A DNA stretch of 21,989 nucleotides from JALOOE01 sp964423545. Its GTDB lineage: Bacteria; Chloroflexota; Anaerolineae; CG2-30-64-16. The notes under the pieces were generated by a model that saw only the letters and a program-made list of their open reading frames with translations, made no database searches and was not told the DNA's origin. The first letter of the stretch is position 1, and the number at the start of each line of letters is the position of its first letter. This document shows positions 7,286 through 14,582 of the stretch, in pieces. The stretch lies in the NCBI GenBank assembly GCA_964423545.1, contig CAYRFV010000064.1, positions 1-21,989 on the forward strand, read 5' to 3'. Both the position numbers and the translations under genes were made by a program.

Positions 7286-8059
7286 CTATGCAGTCGGCAT
7301 GCCGTCAGGGCAAGGCTCGATGACCTCGAGAAACCGCCTGTTGACCGCGCTGAGTTGATTCTGTAGGATGTAGGCCTGCAGGCCGGCGCGCGACGGCAGA
7401 TTCAGCTTCCGAAGGATGGTGCTGACGTATTTCTCGACGGTGCTCTCGCTCAATGTCAAATCGATGGCGATTTCCCGATTGCTTTTGCCGTCGGCAACGC
7501 CCCACAAGACATCCCGTTCCCGGCATGCCAGGCCGCGCAGCGGCGCCCGCACAGCCGATTCCCAACGATAAATCCGCTGTAGCTGCTGAACTGAAAAGCG
7601 GCCACGGCTCAGGGCCGCGCTGATCACCTCCGCCAGTATTTCCGGTGAGCTGCGTTTCAAGACGAAACCGGAGGCGCCGGCAGCGTACGCAACGGCCAGA
7701 TAGACGTCCCAATCCCAATAGCTGAGCAACACCACCGGAAGCTGAGGGCGTTGCGCCAAAACGGCGCGGCACACATCGATGCCGCTCCTGTCGGGCAGAT
7801 CGATGTCTGTCACCAACGCGCCAACTCCAGCATCCCGGCAGCGTTCGACCGCATCGGCGCCTGTGGCCACTTCGCCTGCCACGACCAGGCAGCAGCACTT
7901 CTCCAACGCCAGGCGAAGACCGTTCAGGTAGACGCTGCTTGCGTCAGCGAGCACGACACGGTGCGCGACCAACGGGAGGACGGGCTTCATCCGATCCAGG
8001 GCTGAGGTCGTTCCCCGACGATGCACTGCTGCATCGCTTGTGCTGATGGGTGGTTTCAT
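7286..8059 (-). CDS. NarL/FixJ-family response regulator, paralog of 4946-5632
   Basis: ATG at 8059 has GGAG six bases upstream; an internal Met24 is an alternative start. The 257-residue product has a receiver domain from about residue 34: D39 in VVLADASS, phospho-acceptor D85 in ALVTDIDLPDRSG, Ser113 in VVLLSY and the conserved Lys135 (GFVLKRSS). The LuxR-type DNA-binding domain spans about 175-235 (LACRERDVLWGVADGKSNRE, then LSESTVEKYVSTILRKL). Unlike its paralog, it keeps the switch Lys. It follows two SH3-domain lipoprotein genes by 56 nt and may be co-transcribed with them. A cognate sensor kinase is not visible in the window. Confidence 0.87.
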   Translation of the reverse strand: MKPPISTSDAAVHRRGTTSALDRMKPVLPLVAHRVVLADASSVYLNGLRLALEKCCCLVVAGEVATGADAVERCRDAGVGALVTDIDLPDRSGIDVCRAVLAQRPQLPVVLLSYWDWDVYLAVAYAAGASGFVLKRSSPEILAEVISAALSRGRFSVQQLQRIYRWESAVRAPLRGLACRERDVLWGVADGKSNREIAIDLTLSESTVEKYVSTILRKLNLPSRAGLQAYILQNQLSAVNRRFLEVIEPCPDGMPTA

Positions 8060-8096
8060 GTTGTCTCCAAGCTGTGTTGCACTGTCACGGTTTGAT

Positions 8097-8132
8097 GTCA
8101 GCGTGCAAGATGGTGTCAGCGCACAAGATGGT
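8097..8132. repeat. 18-bp tandem duplication at the end of the lipoprotein gene
   Basis: GTCAGCGTGCAAGATGGT (8097-8114) is followed directly by GTCAGCGCACAAGATGGT (8115-8132), with two mismatches. The second copy contains the last codons and TGA of the lipoprotein gene on the minus strand; the first repeats them, in frame, as HLAR plus TGA after HLVR plus TGA. It is a small slippage duplication without obvious function. Confidence 0.75.
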
Positions 8133-9138
8133 AGGCGATGAAGACCACGAGGTTCTGCTTGGCGCTGCCCTTGGTTGTAAACGAAGTCTGCGGCGACACG
8201 ATTGTGCCGTCAGGATGAGCAAGCCAGATCAACCAATCGGCCTCTCCCGCACCGCGCATTTCATACTTCAGATTGACCAAATAACCTCCCTGTTCTTTTC
8301 CGGTGGTTTCGAATTCTGCAGCCTTGTTGTGCGAGAGCTGTTCCGGTTGGCTCACATCGACGCCGTCGCGAAGCACTCGCAGCATGTACCCCCCGACAGG
8401 TTTCTCGTTGTCCTTTGGACCTTCGTAGACCTTGGCGAAGATGGTCAGGACGCCCGTGTCGACTCTGAAAGGGAATTCGGGGCCGCGAGCAATGTCGAAG
8501 GGCGGCTTGCGCGTGGGGGTGGGCAGCGGCGTGGCAGTTCTGGTCGCCGTGGGCACGGCCGTCGGAGTGGACGGCGGCGATATGGGCTTCACGGTGTCCA
8601 GCACGCCTTTGACAACTACTGTGTCAGATCGGACCCATGCCGGCTGATTGGCGATACAGCAGATGCGCAGCCAGCTGCTGTCAGGCGTGCGCCCCAGCAC
8701 CACCATCTCCTTGCCCGCTTGCGCTGAACCAAGCAGATCGAAGCTCGGATCCGGTCCGCGCCAGCCCCGGACGACATCTCCTTTCACCACGGCGTATGGA
8801 GTGGGGTAGGGCGTGGGAGTTTGGGTCGGGGTGGCTGTAGGGGTAACACTCGGCGTCGGTGTCACGGTGGGAACAGCGGTCAGGGTCGCGGCGCGGTTGC
8901 CTGACAGAGAGCCCGGCAGCACCGCCGTGCTCCGTGCGAGATGCGCGGGGGTGAATGTTGGCGGCCTGGGGCTGTTGGCAGGCCTGCCGCCGCCAGCCAG
9001 GCCGGACAAAGTCGAACAGCCGGAACACACGAGGATGAGGCAGAGGCTGCCAACGGCCGAGCAAGCAGCGCGCAGAATCCCAGGCGCGCGACGGGGCGCT
9101 GGAGCTACTTGCGATTGGTGAAGACGAGATAATACCAT
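8116..9138 (-). CDS. SH3-like-domain lipoprotein, paralog of the 9105-10112 product
   Basis: The preferred start is ATG at 9138, which overlaps the upstream gene by 34 bases; the frame is open to 9261 but only this start gives a proper export signal. The 340-residue product has a lipoprotein signal ending CLILVCSGCSTLSG, with the second Cys of the box as the likely lipid-bearing residue. A Thr/Pro linker (TPTPSVTPTATPTQTPTPYP) leads to a bacterial SH3-like domain with GWRGPDPSFDLLG and SSWLRICC, then a second Thr/Pro linker (ATRTATPLPTPTRKPP) and a C-terminal beta-rich domain containing FRVDTGVLTIFAKVYEG and GGYMLRVLRDGVDV. Layout, the RICC motif and the C-terminal pattern all match the upstream gene, so the pair arose by tandem duplication. 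It is probably a membrane-anchored cell-envelope protein that may bind peptidoglycan or another surface polymer; ligands are not identified. Confidence 0.75.
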   Translation of the reverse strand: MVLSRLHQSQVAPAPRRAPGILRAACSAVGSLCLILVCSGCSTLSGLAGGGRPANSPRPPTFTPAHLARSTAVLPGSLSGNRAATLTAVPTVTPTPSVTPTATPTQTPTPYPTPYAVVKGDVVRGWRGPDPSFDLLGSAQAGKEMVVLGRTPDSSWLRICCIANQPAWVRSDTVVVKGVLDTVKPISPPSTPTAVPTATRTATPLPTPTRKPPFDIARGPEFPFRVDTGVLTIFAKVYEGPKDNEKPVGGYMLRVLRDGVDVSQPEQLSHNKAAEFETTGKEQGGYLVNLKYEMRGAGEADWLIWLAHPDGTIVSPQTSFTTKGSAKQNLVVFIAYHLVR

Positions 9139-10112
9139 AGTGGATTGCTCTTCGAGGTCCGGATTCGGACAGGCGCAGATACGGGGCTGCCGCCGCCATC
9201 GGTGCACGTGATCTCCCATTCCCCGTCGTCCAGCCTGCTGCTCGTGGCATTGCTGTCCCACTTGACGTTTCGCTTCATGCCTGAAGGTTTGGTAAGGTCC
9301 TCGCCCCAGGCAGTGGGTTCGATCTTCCAGTAAGCCTCAGATCCCTCGGTGAGCCACTCCTCGCCAGTTGAGAGCTTGCGAATGCGTAGCTTGTACCCCC
9401 AGAGAGGGGTGGTTCCGTTGTAGATCGCGGCCGCCACCATGAAGTAGTCACCGCCGGCCGGATAGCGAAACGGTCCGTACTCCAGCCGGAACGGCCAGAC
9501 CGGCGTCGGAGTCGGCGCGGGAGATGCGGTGGGCGCGACCGTGGGTGTCCTCGTCGGCGGAGGCGCAATGTTGGCCACCTCCTCCACGATCCACAGCGGT
9601 CCTGTCACCGTGACCACGGCATCCGGGATCCAGGCCTCAACACTGCCGGTGCAGCAGACTCTCCACCAGTCGCCGTCACGGTTGCGTCCGGTCACCGTGA
9701 CGGCCGCGCCAGGATTCAGCCTCCCCAACTGGGGATAGGCCAGTGCCGGTCCCTCGCGCAGGGTAGTCCCATCGATCTGAACTTGGGCCACCACGGCCGG
9801 CGTAAGCGTGTTGCTCGGCGTTGGGGTGACGGTTGGCAGCGTTGTGGGTGTTGCCTGTACCACAGGCGTCATCGTGGGCAACGCTGTGCGGGTGGCCATG
9901 CGTTGGCCCAACAGCGAGTTAGGAAGAGGGTCAGGCAACGTCACCGGCGCAGCCGGCGTGAAAGTGGGCCTTCTTGTAGCTGCCGCGACACTGGAACCGC
10001 GCGCGGCGCCGGGCAAGGTCGAACACCCTGCACACAGCGCGAGCAGCAGACATGCGAACGCCAGTCTTGCCAGACGGCGACCAGCCCGCTTCGGGGCCAG
10101 AATACGAAACAT
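9105..10112 (-). CDS. SH3-like-domain lipoprotein
   Basis: ATG at 10112, preceded by an AGG-containing site, is preferred over the upstream ATG at 10172 because it puts the export signal (ARLAFACLLLALCAGCSTLPG) near the N-terminus. The 335-residue product has a lipobox-type end (LCAGC), a Thr/Pro linker (ALPTMTPVVQATPTTLPTVT), an SH3-like domain at about 120-185 with TLREGPALAYPQLGRLNPGA and DWWRVCC, a second linker (TRTPTVAPTASPAPTPTP) and a C-terminal domain starting FRLEYGPFRYPAGGDYFMVA that ends WYYLVFTNRK. The following lipoprotein gene overlaps its end, so the two are translated together and belong to one operon, ending with the response regulator at 7286-8059. Paralogs keep an adjacent Cys pair in the SH3-like part (RVCC / RICC), which might form a disulfide or bind metal. 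Confidence 0.78.
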   Translation of the reverse strand: MFRILAPKRAGRRLARLAFACLLLALCAGCSTLPGAARGSSVAAATRRPTFTPAAPVTLPDPLPNSLLGQRMATRTALPTMTPVVQATPTTLPTVTPTPSNTLTPAVVAQVQIDGTTLREGPALAYPQLGRLNPGAAVTVTGRNRDGDWWRVCCTGSVEAWIPDAVVTVTGPLWIVEEVANIAPPPTRTPTVAPTASPAPTPTPVWPFRLEYGPFRYPAGGDYFMVAAAIYNGTTPLWGYKLRIRKLSTGEEWLTEGSEAYWKIEPTAWGEDLTKPSGMKRNVKWDSNATSSRLDDGEWEITCTDGGGSPVSAPVRIRTSKSNPLWYYLVFTNRK

Positions 10113-10448
10113 ATGGAACCTGCGTGTGCGGGGTGCTCTCGCCCCCGCTCGCTTTCTGACGTTGGAATCCATCCCGGCGCAAGCAAGGCTCCGCCGGCAA
10201 TGCCTCCGCGGATTGGGCCGATCCGATCATTGCCAGCTCGGCAGCAGGGCGCGCGGACTGGCGTTTTGCCTCTGTTCAGGGGTGCGAAGCAGCACTTGGG
10301 TTCGTTCGCGGCAAGCGAAGAAGCAGGAAAGCTTCGATTTCTGCACGTCAACATCGGCGACACCCGCATGTTGAGGCAGATTGCGTATCGCAGCTCAGGC
10401 AAGACGAGAGGTTAGTGTTTTCACCTTGCCTGCAGCCAGCACGGTAGT
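10113..10448. other. Leader or intergenic region upstream of the lipoprotein pair
   Basis: About 335 bases without a convincing gene. Small frames cover it on both strands but none has a ribosome site or recognisable product. If the CTTAA-N11-TAGAGT site at 10449-10503 is a promoter, this is the untranslated leader of the lipoprotein operon. Confidence 0.4.
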
Positions 10449-10503
10449 ACTCTAGTCCCCCGGGGTTAAGAGTAGATTGGAAAAGTGTTGTGGAATGGTT
10501 AAG
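10449..10503 (-). promoter_or_regulatory. Second CTTAA-N11-TAnnnT site
   Basis: On the minus strand CTTAA occurs at 10503-10499 and 10470-10466, 33 bp apart (three helical turns). The proximal box is followed after exactly 11 bases by TAGAGT (10454-10449). This is the same geometry as upstream of the first response regulator (5686-5773), and the proximal boxes share ACnCTTAAC. It would drive the SH3-lipoprotein/response-regulator operon through a leader of about 330 nt. Confidence 0.4.
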
Positions 10504-10546
10504 CTCTGGTCAGGAGATGCTAACCTGAGGGAAGCAGCGGGGCGGA

Positions 10547-11524
10547 CTAGGGCCTTGGCCGCTCTCTGATCGTGCGGCAGATGGCAGTCATCGGGGCAAC
10601 GACCTCTCTGGAGATTGGCTGCGTCACTCCTGGCCCGATGATCCTGCGAGCGGCTGCCTCGACGCCGGCGCGTTCGATGCGCTTGCCCGGCTGCTCAACC
10701 GCCAGGCGATCCGCATCCAGGCCCAGCGTCGCGGCCAGCCGCCGCGCCAGGGGGCTCACGCGCTCCCCTGTAGGCACGGTCAGGAGATCAGCCCGCGCCG
10801 CTACGGCCTGCAGGTGTTTGGCCGCCTGCCGCACGTCGCGCTCCCCGATGCGGACCAGCAGCCGGCGCAGCACATCACGCGTCATGGGCCACAGATTGTC
10901 CTCCTGCCCGACGGTGAACACCAGGGCTTCCGACCGTGCGCACTCGTGCGCACCATCGCAGCGTAACGTCTCCGTGTGGGCTAGCGATAGTGTGGCGGTC
11001 GCTGGCGATAATCCTCGGCAAACCCTCCTTGTAAGGCGTGCACCCGCGACTCCTGCGGCTGTGCCGGCTGCAGGTGGTTGTTTGTCGTCAGGCCTGCCTG
11101 GCGTGACCCTGGCCATCAATTGGCAGGTGCAGCGCCGCAACGGTCTGCGGACAGTCCCTCCCGTTCTTGACAGCGCGACGCCGGCCTGAGCCCCGTTGCG
11201 CTCGATGGACGGCGCATACAGCCTCGTGCGCGCATCGCGCCCGTGCGGCCGCGAGGCTACCGTTCCGCCGAAGAAGACCGCGTGGCCGGTCACCAGCGCC
11301 TTCAGCTCGGCTTCTACGGCCGCGGCTGCGATCTCGCTGCGCGTGAGGCGCCCGGCCAGGCCCGGGCTGCGAGGCCCACCGGTTCCAGAAGGCGATCGAT
11401 CTGCTCGGCAGCTTCGCGTTGTATTGCCTGCTTCGGGCCGGCGGCGAACGCCAGGGCTCATGGACCTTTGGTCGCGGCGGCGGGACGCAGGTTGGCGCCT
11501 CGCGTCGAGCCCGGCAGGTATCAA
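10547..11524 (-). pseudogene. Degenerate frame with an E2-like subunit-binding segment
   Basis: A 325-codon minus frame covers this stretch but does not look like one intact protein. Residues about 255-293 (nucleotides 10762-10646) resemble a peripheral subunit-binding domain of 2-oxoacid dehydrogenase E2 proteins: RVSPLARRLAATLGLDADRL, then PGKRIERAGVEAA. The segment MTAICRTIRER (312-322) resembles the first helix of an E2 catalytic domain (compare GLRGLIAERM in the intact E2 at 13110-14537), after which the frame ends. Residues about 199-250 (EALVFTVGQEDNLWPMTRDV) look protein-like but are not recognised. In another minus frame, codons from 11457 to about 11356 read ALAFAAGPKQAIQREAAEQI, which also looks coding and suggests a frameshift near 11360 into LTRSEIAAAAVEAELKALV. 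A palindrome, GTGCGCACTCGTGCGCAC, sits at 10936-10953. I read the region as decayed coding sequence; a novel intact gene is less likely. Confidence 0.4.
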
Positions 11525-11566
11525 AAGCTGAGGAACTGGTCTGAGGGTCGGACGTCCGGGCCGCGT

Positions 11567-13063
11567 TCAGCCACGGCTTCCTGACAGGTGGCAGAAGCGA
11601 CCGTAGGCTTCGTCCCAGCGGCCTGTGCGCTGCGGATTGTAGGACTCGGTGGCAAACGAATGCCGCACCAGGGCGCGGGCTTCGGCGAGCGATCCCAGCG
11701 CGCCTGTCGCCATCAACTGCACCACCAGGTTGCCAATCGCTGTGGCTTCGATTGGGCCGGTCAACACCTCCCGCCCGGTGGCGTCGGCGGTGAACTGCGA
11801 GAGCAGCCGGTTCTGTGTGCCGCCTCCGACAATGTGTATGGGTTCCAGGCGTCGCCCGACCATCTTTTCCAGCCGCTCGAGTTGATAGCGATACTTCAGG
11901 GCGATTCCCTCTAGCGCAGCACGGATCACCTGCCCTTTGGTCTCGGGCACGGGCTGACCGGAGCGTGCGCAGAATGCGCGGATGCGCGCCGGCATATCGC
12001 CTGGCTTCAGGAAGTCGCCGTCATCAGGGTCGACGATAGCCGCCAGGGAAGGTGCGTCGGCGGCCATGTGGGTCAGCTCATCGTAAGAGTGTGCCTCGCC
12101 GACTGATGCCCAGGTGCGTCGGCACTCCTGTACCAACCAGAGTCCCATGATGTTCTTCGAGAAGCGGAAGGTGCCGCCCACACCTCCCTCATTGGTGAAA
12201 TTGTTGGTCAAACTCTCTGGGGTGATGACCGCATCGGGCAGTTCCGCGCCCAGGACCGACCATGTACCAGAACTGATCCAGGCGAAATCTGCCCCAACGG
12301 CTGGTACTGCCGCAACGGCGGAGCCCGTGTCGTGGCAGGCGGGTGCAATGATAGGGATGTCTGCTCCGTCCGTTTTATCGATCACCCCCGGCGCCAGTCG
12401 ACCCAACACGGTGCCGGGCAGGACGACTTCGGGAAAGATGCCGGCCGGGATGCTCATGGCTTCCAGCAGCGGCGTGGCCCAGGTGCGGCGCCGCGGGTCA
12501 TAGCATTGGGTAGTCGTGGCGTTGCTGAACTCGCAGGCGGTCCTCCCGGTGAGCCAGTAGTTGAAGAGGTCCGGCATGGTGAGGAACGTGGCTGCATTCC
12601 GCAGCGCAGGCGACTCGTCGACCACCATGGCAAGCAGTTGGTAGAGGGTGTTGATCTGCATGAACTGGATGCCGGTCTGCGCGAAGATCTGCTCGCGGGG
12701 CACGCGTTTGAAGGCCTCCTCCAGCATGCCGTCTGTCCGACCGTCGCGGTAGTGGTAGGGGTTGCCGATCAATCTGCCCTGCCGATCGAGCAGGCAGAAG
12801 TCGACGCCCCAGGTATCCAGACCGAGGCCGGCAAGTGCCCCGAATTGGTCGGCCAGGGTGATCGCGTGCTGGATTTCACCCCAGAGACGCAGCACGTCCC
12901 AGTGCAGGCTATAGCGACCACCGCGACCGGGGAGGCGCACCGGTCCGTTGGCGAAGCGATGGACCTCGGTCAGACTCAGCGACTCACCGTCATGCCGGCC
13001 GAGGATCGCCCGGCCGCTTTCGGCGCCCAGGTCCAATGCCAGATAGTTCAGGGTCTTGGACAT
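11567..13063 (-). CDS. rhaB: Rhamnulokinase-like FGGY-family carbohydrate kinase
   Basis: The start is ATG at 13063; an ATG two codons earlier (13069) would leave no spacing after the AGAGGGAG ribosome site. The 498-residue product has the FGGY kinase fold in two actin-like halves: phosphate loop LALDLGAESGRAILG near the N-terminus, the rhamnulokinase-type LGLDTWGVDFCLLD, PDLFNYWLTG, the second-half loop AWISSGTWSVLGAELPDAVI, and the adenosine-loop motif IHIVGGGTQNRLLSQ. Members phosphorylate L-rhamnulose, L-fuculose or related ketoses at the terminal hydroxyl with ATP in the cytoplasm. It lies 46 nt after E2 and looks like the last intact gene of the operon. No L-rhamnose isomerase of the classical type or rhamnulose-1-phosphate aldolase is in the window, so the true substrate may be another ketose. 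The subfamily is well supported; the exact substrate is not. Confidence 0.87.
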   Translation of the reverse strand: MSKTLNYLALDLGAESGRAILGRHDGESLSLTEVHRFANGPVRLPGRGGRYSLHWDVLRLWGEIQHAITLADQFGALAGLGLDTWGVDFCLLDRQGRLIGNPYHYRDGRTDGMLEEAFKRVPREQIFAQTGIQFMQINTLYQLLAMVVDESPALRNAATFLTMPDLFNYWLTGRTACEFSNATTTQCYDPRRRTWATPLLEAMSIPAGIFPEVVLPGTVLGRLAPGVIDKTDGADIPIIAPACHDTGSAVAAVPAVGADFAWISSGTWSVLGAELPDAVITPESLTNNFTNEGGVGGTFRFSKNIMGLWLVQECRRTWASVGEAHSYDELTHMAADAPSLAAIVDPDDGDFLKPGDMPARIRAFCARSGQPVPETKGQVIRAALEGIALKYRYQLERLEKMVGRRLEPIHIVGGGTQNRLLSQFTADATGREVLTGPIEATAIGNLVVQLMATGALGSLAEARALVRHSFATESYNPQRTGRWDEAYGRFCHLSGSRG

Positions 13064-13109
13064 GCGCATCTCCCTCTTCCGTACGTGAGCTGCCTTTCGA
13101 TTGGCCGGT

Positions 13110-14537
13110 CTACGCCATAAGCAGGTGTGGCCTCTCCACCAGTTGCACCACTCGCTGTAGGAAGCGGGCGGCCGGGCCGCCGTCCACCAGCCGGTGGTCG
13201 AAGGTCAAGCTGAGCCAGACGGTCTGCCGCGCAACGATCTGGTCACCGACAACGACCGGCCGCGCCTTGATGCGCCCCACGCCCAGGATCGCGCACTCGG
13301 GTTGGTTGATCAGCGGCGTGAAGGCGTCGATCCCGAACATGCCCAGGTTGGTCAGCGTGAAGGTGCTGCCGCGCAGCTCTTCCGGGGCGCACTTGCCGGC
13401 ACGCGCCCGCATGACGAGGTCGGCGGTTCCCGCCGCCAACTGCGACACCCCCTTGCTGCCCACATCGCGCACCACCGGCACCAGCAGGCCGCGATCCGTG
13501 TCCGTCGCCAGCCCGATGTCGATGTGTTGCCAGACCCGGATCGTCTCCCCGTCCAACGATGCGTTCAGCCGGGGATGCTCGCGCAGGGCGCGGGCCAGGA
13601 CATATAGTAACAGATCGTTGTAGGCCGCTTGCACCCCATCGGCGGCCAACTGCCGGCGCAGCTCGACCAGGGCGGACGCATCGGCTTCTGCCGTAAGCGT
13701 CACTGGAGCGGTCTGACTGTGGCTGGCTACCATGCGCTCGGCGATCAGCCCGCGGAGGCCGGTGAAGGGGATGCTGTCGACTGGTTGCTCGGCGAAAGGC
13801 GAGAGGGGGTGAGTGGGAGAAGGGGGGTGTGGGAGAGTGGATATCCTCCAGCTTTCCAGCTTTCCCGTTCTCTTGCTCTCCTCCACAGCGCTTTCCACGT
13901 CCTCGCGCACGATCTGTCCGCGCGGGCCGCTGCCTGCCAGGCTACGCCAGTCTAGCCCAGCTTCCTCCGCCATGCGGCGGGCGACGGGCGTGATCGAGGC
14001 CAAGGGTGAGGCCGAGGTCGACGTGAAGAGATCAGTGCGTCTTGGCGTCTCAACCTGAGCCTCAGCCTTCACCTGGGTCAGGTATGCTCGGACGTCGCGC
14101 TCGATGATCGCGCCCTCTGGGCCGGTGGGGAGGATGGCGTCCAGCGGCGCGCCTTCGGCTTCGGCCAGCCGGCGCGCCCGTGGCGAGACGAAACGGCGCG
14201 ATGTCGAGGCTGAGATCAGGGTCGAGGTTGAGGCAGAGTGGGGGACCGATTGCACCTCAGCTTTGGCCTCAATCTCAACCTCAACCTTGAGCGCCTCACC
14301 TGGCGCGGCGATCAGGGCAATGGCGCTCAGGGCCTTGACGTCGTCACCGGGCGCGGCCGTCACGTGGCGGAGGATGCCGTGACTTGGCGCCTCGACATCC
14401 AGCGTAGCCTTGTCTGTCTCGATGACGAAGAGCGGCTCGCCCTGCTGGACCGTGTCTCCTTCGTTTTTATACCAACTGACCAGCTTGACGACATCTACTG
14501 TCTGGCCCAACGGCGGCACGAGCACTTCGGTAGGCAT
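13110..14537 (-). CDS. 2-oxoacid dehydrogenase E2 (dihydrolipoamide acyltransferase) with two subunit-binding domains
   Basis: ATG at 14537. The 475-residue product has an N-terminal lipoyl domain (residues 1-80) with lipoylated Lys43 in ETDKATLDVEAP. It then has two peripheral subunit-binding domains in tandem, at about 116-153 (FVSPRARRLAEAEGAPLDAI) and about 181-218 (SITPVARRMAEEAGLDWRSL); one is usual. The catalytic acyltransferase domain spans about 255-475, with the active-site sequence FDHRLVDGG (His448, Asp452). It accepts an acyl group from E1 on the lipoyl arm and passes it to CoA in the cytoplasm. The linkers are unusual: 83-97 is a Val/Glu/Ala repeat and 219-250 is Ser/Pro/His-rich and encoded by short repeats. 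The gene lies 45 nt after E1-beta. No E3 (dihydrolipoamide dehydrogenase) is in the window, so a shared E3 is presumed. Pyruvate, acetoin or a branched-chain oxoacid are all possible substrates. Confidence 0.92.
   Translation of the reverse strand: MPTEVLVPPLGQTVDVVKLVSWYKNEGDTVQQGEPLFVIETDKATLDVEAPSHGILRHVTAAPGDDVKALSAIALIAAPGEALKVEVEIEAKAEVQSVPHSASTSTLISASTSRRFVSPRARRLAEAEGAPLDAILPTGPEGAIIERDVRAYLTQVKAEAQVETPRRTDLFTSTSASPLASITPVARRMAEEAGLDWRSLAGSGPRGQIVREDVESAVEESKRTGKLESWRISTLPHPPSPTHPLSPFAEQPVDSIPFTGLRGLIAERMVASHSQTAPVTLTAEADASALVELRRQLAADGVQAAYNDLLLYVLARALREHPRLNASLDGETIRVWQHIDIGLATDTDRGLLVPVVRDVGSKGVSQLAAGTADLVMRARAGKCAPEELRGSTFTLTNLGMFGIDAFTPLINQPECAILGVGRIKARPVVVGDQIVARQTVWLSLTFDHRLVDGGPAARFLQRVVQLVERPHLLMA
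13801..13884. repeat. Low-complexity repeat tract inside the E2 linker
   Basis: On the minus strand this stretch contains GGAAAGCTGGAAAGCTGGA (tandem GAAAGCTG) followed by a run of CTCCCAC-like words (CTCTCCCACACCCCCC and TTCTCCCACTCACCCC). It encodes E2 residues of about 219-246 in frame. Its composition is unlike the neighbouring coding DNA and resembles short intergenic tandem-repeat sequence that has entered the gene at a tolerant linker. Confidence 0.6.
14216..14305. repeat. Hexamer-like repeat tract in the first E2 linker
   Basis: On the minus strand the words TTGAGG/TTGAGA recur (GGTTGAGGTTGAGATTGAGG and, further on, GGTCGAGG), encoding the Val-Glu-Ile-Glu-Ala run between the lipoyl and first subunit-binding domain. 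It is probably produced by slippage; flexible acidic or alanine-rich linkers are normal here. Confidence 0.5.
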
Positions 14538-14582
14538 CTGCGTTATTCCCTCGGTCCTTCGTCTATCGTCGATGGTCCATCG

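Noticed and set aside
10936..10953. Perfect palindrome GTGCGCACTCGTGCGCAC as an operator or recombination site
   Set aside because: It lies inside degraded coding-like sequence with no promoter or gene start near it; chance in GC-rich DNA is likely.
13801..13884. Short-repeat tract as a CRISPR array
   Set aside because: Repeat words are only 7-8 bases, without unique spacers, and the tract is within the E2 reading frame.
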